Assembly: GCA_963691655.1 (NCBI GenBank) | Contig: OY829326.1 | Location: forward strand, 88,343,235-88,407,234 | Direction of reading: 5' to 3' | DNA from: Toxonevra muliebris | Lineage: Eukaryota > Arthropoda > Insecta > Diptera > Pallopteridae | DNA: 64,000 nucleotides | Shown here: piece by piece, positions 1 to 14,700 of the stretch | How the letters are laid out: each line of letters opens with the position of its first letter | Position numbering within the stretch: the first letter of the stretch is position 1 | Notes under the pieces: generated by a model | Told to the model about the DNA's origin: nothing | Database searches by the model: none | Seen by the model: only the letters and a program-made list of their open reading frames with translations | Made by a program: the position numbers and the translations under genes

Positions 1-1126
1 AAAAAGTTAGTTAAAGAGCGAAAGAAATTTTATTCTGAATTTTTTAAATAAAACACTTACATTATCATTAAACTTTTCGCTCCAATCGGGGCGATATGTT
101 GTTTATGATATTTAGTATAAAATATTGACGTTTGTCTTACAGTTGACTAATTAATAAATAATAGCGAATGGGTCTATATATCCCAAAGCTGAACTGGCGG
201 CGAAAATTAAAATTCTGAGATGGTTACAAATTTTATATTTTCTGTGTTTAAGATTCGTCTAGTACAAATATTGTAATCCAGCAGTTTTTTCTTCAACCGA
301 AACAGATAATACATATTTCATAAAAGAATTTGAGGGTTTTTATTTGGATGCTCTAATAAAAAAATTTTATTGCGGCCATGGCAACACTGTACAAAAGTTA
401 AACGTTGACTGTTTATAAGCTTTGGCAGAACATATATTAACTGTTAAAGCAAGGGTAAAGCAACGCGTTGCAGAAACAGCTAAAACATGCCGACAGGGAT
501 TGTCTCTTAACCTCGCCATGTTGTGTCGCAGATGAAGAAAAATCAATAGACTTGAAATTTAACATTTATCACGATAAAAATTAGAAAGTTAATGAAGACA
601 ATGTATTTTTTACTTTGAAGGTTAAAAAATCGTTATATAATTATGCAGAATCAGTGGTGCCAGACTTTCTGGATAAAACATAGCGGCACTGAAATCGGCT
701 ACAATCGTCGCAATACACACTGGCATCAAATTTAAATTGAATAAATTTTGAAATATAGGTTTCGGTTTCTAAAAATTAAATGGTAACCGTTTACGGTTTC
801 GGTTTCATTCCCTGAAAATAATAACGACTGTAATATTTTTTATTATTATTCGATTTTATTTATTTCAGTAGTTGACAAAATTTATTTCGCTAAATATTTA
901 ATACAAGTTTTGAACATAAGGTCTTTATTATGAGCTGCTTTCGACGTTCGATCTTCGCTGGTTATCGCAGATCGAATGTAAAATTCGTATTATAAACAGT
1001 GGTACCCTATTGAAATTTTCGTTGCGCATCGAACACATTTTTGTTAAAAATTTAAGTATTTTGCCATTTTTTTTTCTTGCTGTTTGATGACCAAAAACTA
1101 ATTTTAAACGGTTTTTGTAAATTTTA
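1..1126. other. AT-rich flank, nothing recognised
   Basis: I see no convincing coding segment, RNA gene or repeat boundary here. Short reading frames are AT-rich and unlike any family I know. Confidence 0.5.
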
Positions 1127-1290
1127 TGCAGGTCTAAAGTGGTGAGCAACAAATTGCAATTAGAGAGACTTGTGTCATTAATGGAAGCAAAGGGTATTCC
1201 TTCAAAAGTTCTGGCGAAGAAGAAATGGGAAGAATTCTCGTTAGAACTAAATGGTTTGGGACCAGCCAATAATTCCCGGCATTCTGCTTT
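1127..1290 (+). pseudogene. Myb/SANT-like DNA-binding domain fragment (PIF/Harbinger accessory gene)
   Basis: The frame through 1139 reads QLERLVSLMEA, then KKKWEEFSLELNGLGPA. This is the start of the Myb/SANT-like domain that accompanies PIF/Harbinger transposases, with its conserved W-E-E-x(4)-L-N-x-L-G-P core. Homology stops near 1270, where the frame becomes unrelated sequence, so the domain is truncated. In intact elements this protein binds the element ends and helps the nuclease reach the nucleus (family knowledge). The HARBI1-like fragment immediately downstream on the opposite strand supports the assignment, because Harbinger elements carry exactly these two genes. No ATG was found just upstream. 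Confidence 0.6.
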
Positions 1291-1315
1291 TATTAACAAA
1301 ATACACTTTTGCTTG

Positions 1316-1700
1316 TTGCAGTTCGGCCTCCATATAATTAAATTTCATCCATCTTTGGCAAATTTTCCAGGACATCTAAAGCCTCTGATACGCCACAAAA
1401 ACCGTGAGCTGTGCAAGTCCAAGAGTATTCTCATTCCCAATGCTTAGTTGGTGTGATCCCTCAACACAAAATCGCAGAACTGTTGCCAATTTTAATATAT
1501 TTGGAATTGATCTTGCTCATATGCATTGCTTCAGCAGTTCATCTGTAGTGGTTATCAAGTCCACAAACGCCTCCTTGGACAGTCGAAAGTTCTGTAGAAA
1601 TCTGTACACAAATTTTATAGATGCCGAAAGCTTCTTCGAAAGGCTACACTTAATCGTTTTCTACTTCTGGCCAGTTCTAACAAGCTCTCATCCTCTCTGA
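1316..1700 (-). pseudogene. HARBI1-like PIF/Harbinger nuclease, N-terminal fragment
   Basis: Read on the minus strand, this stretch gives LSKEAFVDLITTTDELL, then RSIPNILKLATVLRFC, then LSIGNENTLGLAQLTV. This matches the N-terminal helical region of HARBI1-type DDE nucleases (an 'LRFxxxGSxQxSxG...STVS' pattern). At least two stops interrupt it, and none of the catalytic D/E motifs is present, so it is a broken partial copy. It converges with the Myb/SANT-like fragment at 1127-1290, so the two are probably one decayed element. I could not fix terminal inverted repeats or the 3-bp target duplication. Confidence 0.6.
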
Positions 1701-1932
1701 TGAATCGGTGAACCATAATTCCCGTTGTAGTCATAACTATTTTGCTCTTATTTTTACCACTTCACTTTTAAACAAATCGTATTTATTTTTCAAAGTGACG
1801 ATCAGTTGATAGAAATATACTATCGTGAACAAACCAAAATGAGCCAAATTCACAATAGCGCTATTCTCTGTCGGTTTGGTTCACTTTTTTGGTGCCCTCA
1901 AACCACATTACGCAAACTATGAATGAAAGCGT

Positions 1933-1960
1933 TTAACCCTCCGATAGCCGACACCTTTTA
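1933..1960 (+). repeat. possible piggyBac-type end (TTAA followed by CCCTCCG)
   Basis: TTAA at 1933-1936 is followed by CCCTCCGATAGCC, which resembles the piggyBac-type ends elsewhere in the window. I found no matching opposite end nearby, so this is only a candidate solo end. Confidence 0.2.
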
Positions 1961-1999
1961 AAACGGTCAAAGCCCGACAAGGCCCCCAGGGACGTTCTC

Positions 2000-3496
2000 T
2001 ATTAATACTGCGTGTAATGCGTATAACTGTTTTATTTTTAAGCCAATATGTTCGGTGTAGTATTGCACAATTTGCATATATATTTGGGAGATAAAATGGA
2101 AAAAGCTAAGTTTAGGGCACATTTAAAATTTTTTTTTTTTTTAATTTTCTGTTATATACAGGGAAAGAGAATAAAATTAATAAATAAATAATAAAAGTTG
2201 TGTTATTTATTTATAACTGTGATGTTTTAATGAAAGCTTTAAAAAGATAAGCAATGTTTAAAAAATCGGTACATCATTATGATCAAGTTTTGCTCGTCAC
2301 TGTATGTACGTACATATACTTGTTCTACATACAACGTAAAAGTCTGATAAGAATCAAGGAACAGAAATCACAATGACCTTGATAACTCAAAGAGGTCGTG
2401 GAATATTTTTCCAATAATGTCATGTACGAGCTTAACTTATGAAAACAAAAAAAAAAAAAACGATGCTAAAAATACAATTTATGTATATATTTATTTATTT
2501 TTTGTTTGTACTTAATTTGACTTTGCGTATTAAACGATAACGAAAAAACCAACTAATAAATACAAGCTCTATATTGTGTATAAGTATCCTTATCGCTATC
2601 GTATCCCCCTTCTAGTACTCTAATTTTTTGATACTTCTCCTCCTCAACAAGCTACTAAATTATATTTATGTACATATTTTGGTACTTCAAATAATAAATA
2701 TAGAAATCTGTTTACTTCAAGTCAAACAATAAAGTTAGCTTCATTTAATATTTTACAAATGAGCATTTTGTACTTTGCACCTTTTGTGCTCCTTGGTTTT
2801 GACAGATCCGCATACTCGATGTAAAATTTCAATTTTTTAATAATTCAAAAATAGAAATACTTATAAAAGCATTGTATTTTAATCGCAATATTTTTATCAT
2901 ATATTCATCCATTCATTTAGAAAGCAATCAACCAAGCAATCACCTTACCTTTGAACATTTCCACTATTGAAAAACAAACACATTATACTTTCTTTCATAC
3001 TTAGACATTTATTTATGATCCCAAATATTAATTTTAGACATTTAATGACAAAAAAAAAAAACTTTTACAAACTATTGCATTAAATTATAATTCTAGTTTT
3101 ACTATATCGTGTCTCTACAACATTGCAAATTATTGTAATAATTAATGAAAAAAGCATAAGCAAAAAAGAAAATAATATCAGTATTATGAAGATATATTTA
3201 ACACATTATTCTTAGATTTAAAAATATCATTACATGAATAGAGTTCAAAAAAATAAATCTTTAAAAATGCGCATTGCATACCTAAATATTACGATAGATT
3301 TTTATTAGTATTGGTTCAGACAAAATCCAGTTCATCATCAGTCATCAGTGAAATAGTTAAACTTTAATGTCATCTAATATCTTTAACATCATGTAGCCAC
3401 ACAAACACAAAAATGTTTTCGTTTTGAAATGAGTTACAATGTATTGAACTTGTAATGGATCTGAGCCAGCAGTTTGGGTGCAACCGGAAGTTGCTG
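2000..3496. other. AT-rich 3' flank / probable 3' UTR of the PFKFB gene
   Basis: No coding segment is visible. The stretch lies directly downstream of the minus-strand PFKFB stop codon. It holds several TTTATT hexamers on the plus strand (AATAAA on the transcript strand), so a polyadenylation site is likely within it, but I cannot say which one is used. There are homopolymer A/T tracts at about 2129 and 2449. Confidence 0.4.
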
Positions 3497-6790
<3,294 letters not shown>

Positions 6791-6959
6791 AATGTAGAGG
6801 CAGGCAGTTATATGCAAAAGCGCTTAGAAAACGCCTGATTAACATGGGCTGAACTTGCTGGACGATCAGGAATAATGCATCTATTTACTCACAAACTACA
6901 TTAGAAAATAGGTTAAATCTATCTAAAATGGACCGAAAATAAGGCCCAATTGGTCCTAA

Positions 6960-7330
6960 TATTGTAAATAGCTGAAATAAGATCACAGTTTGCCGACAAA
7001 CGAAGGCAACGCTGAGAATGGTTTTCAGTCTTGAGTGAGATGAGAAACTCTTAGCTGGCTTGCTGCACTAATGACAGAATATGGCAGTTTCAAGTATCAT
7101 CTCAAGATTCTGGAAGATGATACTTCATACATATGCTCAGAGAATGCTAAGACATCGATGCACGTGGTGTATCAATGCCCAGCCATGCCAAGGAAGTAGC
7201 CATTTTGAGGTGCCAACTCTTTGAAGTGTGCGAACTCTCTTTATAAAGAGATCCTTACATTAACGCGTGATCTAATTACGACAAAGGAGGCCGAGGAATT
7301 CGTAGTCAATGCAAGTAATTAAATCACACC
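6960..7330 (+). pseudogene. 3' end of a non-LTR retrotransposon ORF2 (zinc-knuckle region)
   Basis: The frame at 7065-7184 reads ALMTEYGSFKYHLKILEDD, then SYICSENAKTSMHVVYQCPA. This is the C-terminal G-H/Y-G-x-F...C-x-x-C...H-x-x-x-x-C signature found after RNase H in R1/I-type non-LTR elements. The second cysteine is replaced by Glu, and stops appear upstream and downstream. I see no RT nearby. The fragment is therefore a decayed, 5'-truncated copy. Its true ends are unclear. Confidence 0.55.
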
Positions 7331-8081
7331 TGGAAGACGAAGAAGGGCCAAACATTCGCGATCTACTTTGGCAAGCCATCTAAAACTAAAATAATGTAAA
7401 TTTTTATTGTTAACAATCATTGCCAGTGTGGACCTTAAATTTTTTACTGTTGTAAAACAAGGTGCAAGAGGTCATGCATAGCGTCATTAGTTGCTATCAG
7501 AAAAATTACATTCGAAAATTCATCAATTGAAAACAAAATATTTTTTTCCGCAAATTAAATGTAAATAGCGTACCTTGTATGCTCAGATTATATACACGTG
7601 CATACATACGAATATAATTATTTACATAGAAACAAAATACAAATTGTTAAGTAAACAATTCAATAGTGGCGCTCACAGTGTACGGCACCACGACTTTTTA
7701 ATAACTGCGTGTTTATTTATTATTGTATGACAATAAAATTAAAATTTCGTTAAATAACTAAATCCGATTGAAAGGAAAAAGCTATAAATGTATACTTTCA
7801 GATATGTCAAATAAACTAACAATGTTGTATGCGCATTTTTGTGCATTTTTTATAAATAAATACATACATATACTTCCACAAGAAGACATTCGGGAACTAT
7901 TCATTTTATTATTTTCTAGAGCAAATATGAACTTTCGCTGTAGGTTCGTTTTTGCTCTATTTATTTAAATTATTTAAGTCATTTACGTTTTAAACGCGTG
8001 ATAAAAAATTTTATAAAAAAGATACAAAAGATAAAAATTAAGGATTATGAACAACACAAATATCGAGCCATGATCGCCAAC
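7331..8081. other. AT-rich DNA, nothing recognised
   Basis: Short AT-rich frames only. No repeat ends or family motifs were seen. Confidence 0.4.
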
Positions 8082-9040
8082 TTATCGTAAGCGACAAGTT
8101 CATAATTTTTCAGGAGAAGGATTTTTGTGTTTTTCTTTTAGACGGTGCTATGAAATACTTTAATGTTGTGGTAGGTATATAATTACAAACTTTTGGTTTT
8201 TGTAATATGCGGGTCAGTTTTGGTGCTTACGACACTTTCGGCCTGAAGTATTGTGGCGCTTAATACCTTGTTCCCATTGAACTGTAATTGCGTGGCTTCG
8301 ATAATTTATATATATATATATATTTTTATTTTGCTTTGCTTAAAAAAAGTAATTTGTGTAGTGTGCGGGAAGAAGAGCTCATAGCCCAAGTATGGGCAGA
8401 AAAGATGGAGGAGCTGCTTAGGGCAAAAAATATGATCAAATGGCGGAGAAGCTGCGGCAACCAGGCTGCATAGTGACTGTGGTTGACACTTTCTCCTATC
8501 CACTTTTATTTCGTTGTAAAATATTTTGTTTATCATGGAGACATTTAAATGTGTAGCACTATGCCCGTTAAAAATCGATTATTTTTAAATTTAATTCTTA
8601 GGCTCCAATTCAATGTTAAATACCCGCAGCTCAATTTATTATTAAAAACGCGTTCAAGTTGTTAATTGAAAATTCCAATATAAAAATGTATGGGCAAAAA
8701 GTAACAACTGATAAGTATCCTTGACTTTCTTACCAGAGTTCAAATGCAGGTATTCCTGATGATTTCGTTCGGGAATTTTCCTTTGATCGCAAAGGTTATA
8801 CAAGTCCCTATACTTAAGTTCATAAATCTTCCAAAGTTTACTATACAATTGAATCAGTTCATTTGCGACAATTTCAGAATTTCGTCTCGAGCGAGTGTAA
8901 ATTCGTATTAACAACCTAAAAATTACTATGATCGTATCATAAAGAAAATTCAAAAACTATCAACAATTATTTTAGTTGAAGAAAGTTCCTTAGACTTTTT
9001 ACGGCAAAGCTGGTTGTGTTCAAAGTGTCGCTTACGATAA
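8082..9040. mobile_element. TIR-flanked DNA element, unclassified
   Basis: TTATCGTAAGCGACA at 8082-8096 is repeated exactly in inverted orientation at 9026-9040, giving a 959-bp TIR-bounded unit. No convincing target-site duplication flanks it. Two short unrecognised frames lie inside: 8288-8473 on plus (charged, with EEELIAQVWAEKMEELLRAK) and 8654-8953 on minus. Neither has a transposase motif I know. Confidence 0.4.
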
Positions 9041-9789
9041 TTCTGCAATCATGCATACATGTAAACATGAGAAGTGCTGAAATTCTCAGCTCATTTTCGT
9101 TGGTATTATTCACTACTGGCATCTAAAATTTGGTGAATAAAAACACTTTCAAAAAAATTAAACTTAAGATAATTTGGCGATATGATTTGCAGCATAACAA
9201 ACGATAATGAACTTATTATTCATTTTTAATTGTAAAAAATATATTCTACCATATTCCTTTTTCATAGTCACCTGTTTTGAACTCATTCACAAATGTGCTC
9301 AGCTAAAATAGCAGAAAAACAATTCGCTCGAAAAAATGGCGAGCTTTCAAGGACATTTTCGTTGAACACAAAGTGATCAAATTTGATGCCACAACTCTCT
9401 CTTTAGTTCTATTTGTTTCTTTTTTTTTTTTTTTTTCTTACGTTAACCCGAAGATATCTGGCCATCCCTCATGCTCTTTATCTAATTCGAAAGTACCAAG
9501 TACGTGTAAATTGAGAAATCTCGTTAGTTGGCGCTGAGAATTTAAGCAAAGCCTGTATCAACGGAAAAACCAAACATGTTAGGCGAACAAGCGACGATGT
9601 GTTTCCTATGAAATGTAACTGCATAAGAGCAAGTTAATCATGTTATGGTACACGCAGAATAATTCAATTTTTTTTAAATAAAAAAAATAATATTTAAGCA
9701 AAAACTTGAATTTAAAAAAAAAAATCGAAATCATGAGTGATACAGCTATTCAATAGTTGTGTCGCGAGTAAAAAATATGTAATGCTTCT
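9041..9789. other. AT-rich DNA, nothing recognised
   Basis: Homopolymer T/A tracts at about 9419-9437 and 9710-9724. No gene or repeat boundary is visible. Confidence 0.4.
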
Positions 9790-9793
9790 TTAA

Positions 9794-10622
9794 CCCATTA
9801 ATGCCGCATGGGTATTTAAATACTCAAAAAAGTGTTGGCAAGAAATATCTCGTTACTGGTAGCAAATATCGGGCTCACGATTTCTTTATTAAATTAAGGA
9901 AGAATGAAGCTAGAAATTATCTCTAACAAGGTAGGTAGTTTCAAACACCTAAAAATTGGATATAAAGGAAAATTGTGAAGGCTTTTTACCCATCAATGCC
10001 TTTTATTGATTACAGAAAAAAAAATTAGCTATCCCTAAGCTCACTTAGTCTCTGGAGCCAGTTCCCTCATTTGGGTATTTAAATACCTAGCCGGCAAAAC
10101 TTACAATACAATATACATACAATATGTACAAATAAAGCCAAAGCATTTAATATGAAGAAGTTTTTATTGAAAAAATTAAAAAAATAAAAAGAATATTTTT
10201 TCAACAAATTATTTAGCTGTTTTGATTTTTTGTTGGTCTGGTGGTACTCCATTATGGTAGTCAAATACGCATTTTTTAGGATGCAGAAATCCTTCACAAT
10301 TTTTGTTTTGACTTCCCATTGGTAACAACGGGCATGTTTTGTCATTATGTGTACGAGATGACGCGCTCTTTCAGTACGCCCAACATTTTCATTTGTTTTC
10401 TTCGCGAAACAGATGACAAAAGAATGCTGCCATATAAAAAATTTCATGTACACTAAGAACCCCGAAAAACCAGTTGGGTATTTTAATACCCATTCCAAAT
10501 CTCCGAAATGTTTCAAGTTACCAATCTGAAATTTAGCAAGGCAACTTCTATTGCCTACAAGAACATCTCTAACGATTTTTAAGAAAATCGTGCTGTGGGA
10601 TCTATGGGCAGGCTTTAATGGA
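9794..10622. mobile_element. piggyBac-like non-autonomous element with TTAA duplication
   Basis: TTAA occurs at 9790-9793 and at 10623-10626. The ends are CCCATTAATGCC on the left and, inverted, TCCATTAAAGCC on the right, each followed by GCCCAT/GCATGGG-type sequence. Near the ends and inside, the palindrome-like GGGTATTTAAATACC recurs three times (about 9811, 10073 and 10476). TTAA duplication with CCC-type ends is the piggyBac signature. The minus strand keeps a decayed cysteine-rich transposase C-terminus, listed separately. Confidence 0.6.
10220..10420 (-). pseudogene. remnant of a piggyBac transposase C-terminal cysteine-rich domain
   Basis: On the minus strand one frame reads ARHLVHIMTKHARCYQWEVK, and an adjacent frame continues with CEGFLHPKKCVFDYHN. 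Together they resemble the RCxxC...C...LHPxC...YH zinc-binding tail of piggyBac-type transposases. One Cys is changed to Trp and a frameshift separates the parts. Almost the whole catalytic region is missing, so this is the residue of an internally deleted element. The assignment rests on pattern memory and on the TTAA-flanked ends around it. Confidence 0.4.
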
Positions 10623-10776
10623 TTAAGGGATTATACGCAGTTAGGATAATTAAAAATTATTTTTTTTTATTCGATTTTCGTAATGTACATATATTTAAAT
10701 ACATTCTCTGAAAATTTCAAATCGATACGACAAATATGTTTGAAGTTACATGCTTACTTGTAAAGACGAATTTACT

Positions 10777-11323
10777 ATAGCTCTATTCCCTTACTTTTTG
10801 GACTAAAACTTGAAAAAGTGTCAAATATGAGCAAATAGAAAAAGTTCTCTAAGTGAGAGACAAAAATTGGAAAAAGTACGGGAACGCATAAAACCAAAAA
10901 AGTTGTTTATGACAAATTTTTCTTTTTTAAAGAAAATATTTCAAACAAAAAGAAAAGAAACTTTAAGAATCTATAGTCATTTGAATCAAAAAAACATTCA
11001 ATGAACCCTTGGGAATTGTTTCGCCAATTATGATTTTGTAAATTCATTTATTTCTCGCAATAATTTTTTTATGTTATATTTTGTAGTTTTTTGTTATCGT
11101 CAACTGATAATTTGTCATTTGTTAAGCAGTTTGACACTTTTCAAGTTTTTGCCAGCAGAAGTTTCTCGGGTAGAAACTTTAAACTTCTGACACGGAGGGG
11201 AAATCATTTACACTCTCATTGCTTCTCTCACTTACCAGATTTTTGTGTACGGGAACGTTTTTCAAGTAAAAAATGGTAAAAACTTGAAAAATGGACTAAA
11301 ACTTAGTACGTGAACAGACCTTA
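10777..11323. mobile_element. probable TIR element, imperfect ends
   Basis: The left end (AGCTCTATTCCCTTACT, from 10779) and the inverted right end (AGGTCTGTTCACGTACT, near 11305-11321) match in most positions. The motif GGACTAAAACTT occurs close to both ends in direct orientation. The 11091-11279 reading frame inside is not recognisable. TSDs are unclear. Confidence 0.3.
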
Positions 11324-11339
11324 TATGTAAAGATCGTTT

Positions 11340-11700
11340 AAAATTTCGAATGCGTTTTTCTCAAAACTGTGTTTACAAAGTCGGGTCAACCGATCATCTC
11401 AAATTTTTGCACAAGCTTTTTAAATATATATTTTTTAGTAATTGGTCGAAGGATTTATTTTTTCGATAGATATTTATCATCTTATAAACAATTTAAGGTC
11501 AAATTTTTCATCACAAAGTAAAGCCGCCATTTTGTTAAAAATATTTTGATTATTCCTTCGATCAATTACTAGATAATACTTTGCATTAACTAAATCTTTT
11601 TGGTTTTCCCATTTTGGATGATCAGGGTTAGAGATATCGTGCTCACCGCAAGACGCCTTTTTTAGACGACTTCCCGGAGATCATCTACAGGAGCTTTAAA
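11340..11700. repeat. dispersed repeat, copy related to 63427-63800
   Basis: It shares blocks in the same order with 63427-63800: GCGTTTTTCTCAAAA, TTTTTAAATATATA, GTCGAAGGA/ATCGAAGGA, GCCATTTTGTTAAA, CTTCGATYAATYACTAGATA and GCTCAYCGCAA. The two are diverged but clearly one family, 52 kb apart. A weaker relative may lie at about 27300-27380. No coding capacity was recognised. Confidence 0.55.
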
Positions 11701-14700
11701 AAAAAGAAAAGTTTTTAATAAAGTTAAAAAATTAAGCTATATGTATGTAAAATTTTATATTAATGCAATAAAATGACTTTTCAGAAAAAATGATTTTTTG
11801 AGGTACGCACTCTGTGAGCCATAAGTGTTAAAGAGGAAGAATATGTTTAATTCACGCAGAACATTTCATGAAAGAGCGCTCATTAATTTTTTATTCAAAA
11901 TGAGGAAACAAAGTCAGTCGCTCTTCAAGTGAATAATATTGAGGAAGAGAAGTATAATATTTCACCTTAATAGCGAGTTTATGCGAACTCTGCAGTTTTT
12001 AATGCAAATCTTTTGGTTTACTCAAGCAGCTTATTCTTTACCGAACTATAGCAGATTTTCTAATGTCTCTTCTTCATCAGGCATCTTACAGTTCCTTCAC
12101 TAGCTGTTTGATGTGGGCCCTATATTGCCTACCCTCTTCAACAACGAACTCGGATTGCACGAACAGGGATCTAAGTGAAGTGTAAAACCGAAATGTTTCG
12201 TCAGAAATAAAATTAACTACTACTATACTAAGACTACCTGAATCATGAAACATGTGGATGAGGTGCTTCTCAAATCAAACTAATTTTTTCAATAAGACCA
12301 CATTTCTATTCAGAGGAGGAGGAGCAAATGAATACTTCAAGTAAAAAAATTATAAAAATGACGAAATGACACGCTTTAAGTATGGGCTTGACACTCCACG
12401 AAAATATTTAGGGAAATTATTCTAACCGGATTTATACAAGTGGTCCTAGCGACCAGTGCAGTTTGAATGAGCTATGGGCAGAAAGAAGCAAAAATTTTAA
12501 GAAATATCAACACCAGAGTTAAAGCGTTTTATAAACTTAACGATAAGGCGAATTAAAACGCTTCAATCCGATTTTTTTTTTCTTTTATCGCGCCCGTAAT
12601 ATTTGAATAATTAAATAAATATATGCATTTTTAATTACATCATAAAAACAAATTCATTGCAGATTATAAACTTTAAGTACAAATTTATTACTATTTTGAT
12701 GCAAGTATGCATATAATTTTAAAACTGATCGATAATTTTTTTTTTATTTTTATCTTGAAACGGAGTGAAATAATACGCAAATAAAAAACACCACTCAAAA
12801 TCTAATCTACTATATACACACGATGACGTTTAGAGTGTAGTCTTTTTATGTTTATTGTAGGTACGTAATAGATTTTAAGTCCAAATGTAGATTTTCTCTT
12901 TATTTACTTGGCAATCTGAGATCTGGAAGTGCACGAAAATATATTATGATATATGGCAGAAATCCACGAACAATCAATTAAAATAATTTTCCAATTGTTT
13001 TCATAGCATTATGTAAAAGTATTAATACAAAATTTGCACATTAATCACGAATACGGTTGTAGTATGAATAATTTTTCAGCCTACTGTATTATATCTCTAT
13101 GTATATACAAGTTATTATTAATTTATAAATGTATGTGTGTATATGATTTGATAATCAATTATACTTTTCTATTAATAGAGGAGCAAAAATCTTATCAAGA
13201 TTTCTCTTCAAACAGGTAACAGAGAAACATCCACGTAAATTTTTGAATCCAAGAAATTCAAATAAGTAAATAATTTGTTGTGGACACAACTGAACAATAT
13301 TCAAACAAATACTAAACACAATTTAAAATTTCAAATTTTCTCACAGATATAAAATATATACGCCAGTCGCCACGATATAAAAAAATTTAAATGAAAATAT
13401 AATAAAACTCGATTTTTGGTGAATGCGCATTCCGTATGAAATCCACAAAAAAGAAAAAATATTTCAGCGAAGTAAGATCGATCTTTAGCTCTTCGTAAGG
13501 TGGTTGATTGTAATGGCAAAGCCAACATTATTATTATTAACAAGTTAAAAACATAATAAAATCGTTGCCAACACTATTAAAAAACTAAAAAAAATATTTG
13601 TATACACATGTCAAACTTTACTTTATTTTTTATTTATTTATTTTTTGTTTTCGATTTTTTCCGCTGAAAATAGCAAACATAAAAATCTTGCTTTATGCCA
13701 ATATTATAAATTTTTTTTTACCGCAATATCTACAAAAACAAACGACGGTAACAACTGCTCCTGTTGCTTTTGGTGGTGGCCACCGGCCGGCCACAAAAGC
13801 TGCGTGCTACGGCAACGACGACAAACGCAATGATGTATATTATTAGCGACTGTTTTTCAAGAACATTTAACAACAAAATTTAACGAGGAAAAACTAAAAC
13901 AAAGCTAAAATTAACAAGTTGTCATAAAAAAATAGTTGCGAATTCCAGCAGCAGCGCAGTAAATAAAACACGCGCTCGTACACTTCGATGTTCAAAACAA
14001 GAATGAGCGACGCTACACCGATCGAATTGCGAGCAATGAGAACAACACCACACAAATAATAAGTATTTAAACAAAACACTCACTCTCAAGTTAATATTAA
14101 CGGAAAAAGAGCAAAGATAGGAATCGAGCAAGGTTGCTTCGTCAACAAAACAGTAGCCGTATATACATAGACATAGAATCAATTGAATCGATAAAATTTA
14201 AAATTTCCAACAGATATAAGTGCAAATGTTTTTGAAAAAGCTTTACTCAACTGAAGAATAATTAATATAGTCGAAAAAGGAATTATTTTATAGGTATTAT
14301 TTTTCTGTTCTTTTCACTATTCTAATTTGCCATTCATGAAAAAACATCAAATTTCAATTTATATGAAACTGAGAAAAGCGAAAACAAATATTATAGAAAG
14401 GCGACATTTTAAGAGAATATTTTCTTTATTTTAGCACAAAATGGCAATGAAAATTAGTCCAAGTCCAAAACGTAATGTTTGCAAGTTCAGTAACTTCCAG
14501 TCAGCGTGGCCATTATGAGATTATAGTTGCAATTTGCAACCTTTTTGATTGTTTGGAGATTTTAACACGAATTTTCGAAAATACGCAAAATTTTAGACTT
14601 TTCTTAAAAACCTTGCAAATTTTAGACTTTTGCAAAAAGTGTGGTATTCACATGACATTATACGTAAAATCCACTGCCTTTAACTTGAAAGTCCTTAGCA

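Noticed and set aside
928..1299. 123-residue minus-strand open frame
   Set aside because: It lies opposite the Myb/SANT-like coding segment and shows no motif of its own; a shadow frame.
12060..12200. Minus-strand reading with VEEGRQYRAHIKQLVKEL
   Set aside because: Short, interrupted and unmatched to any family I know.
13598..14182. Several short overlapping frames in a GC-richer block
   Set aside because: They are mutually overlapping with no motif; the block might be UTR-like but no coding claim is supported.
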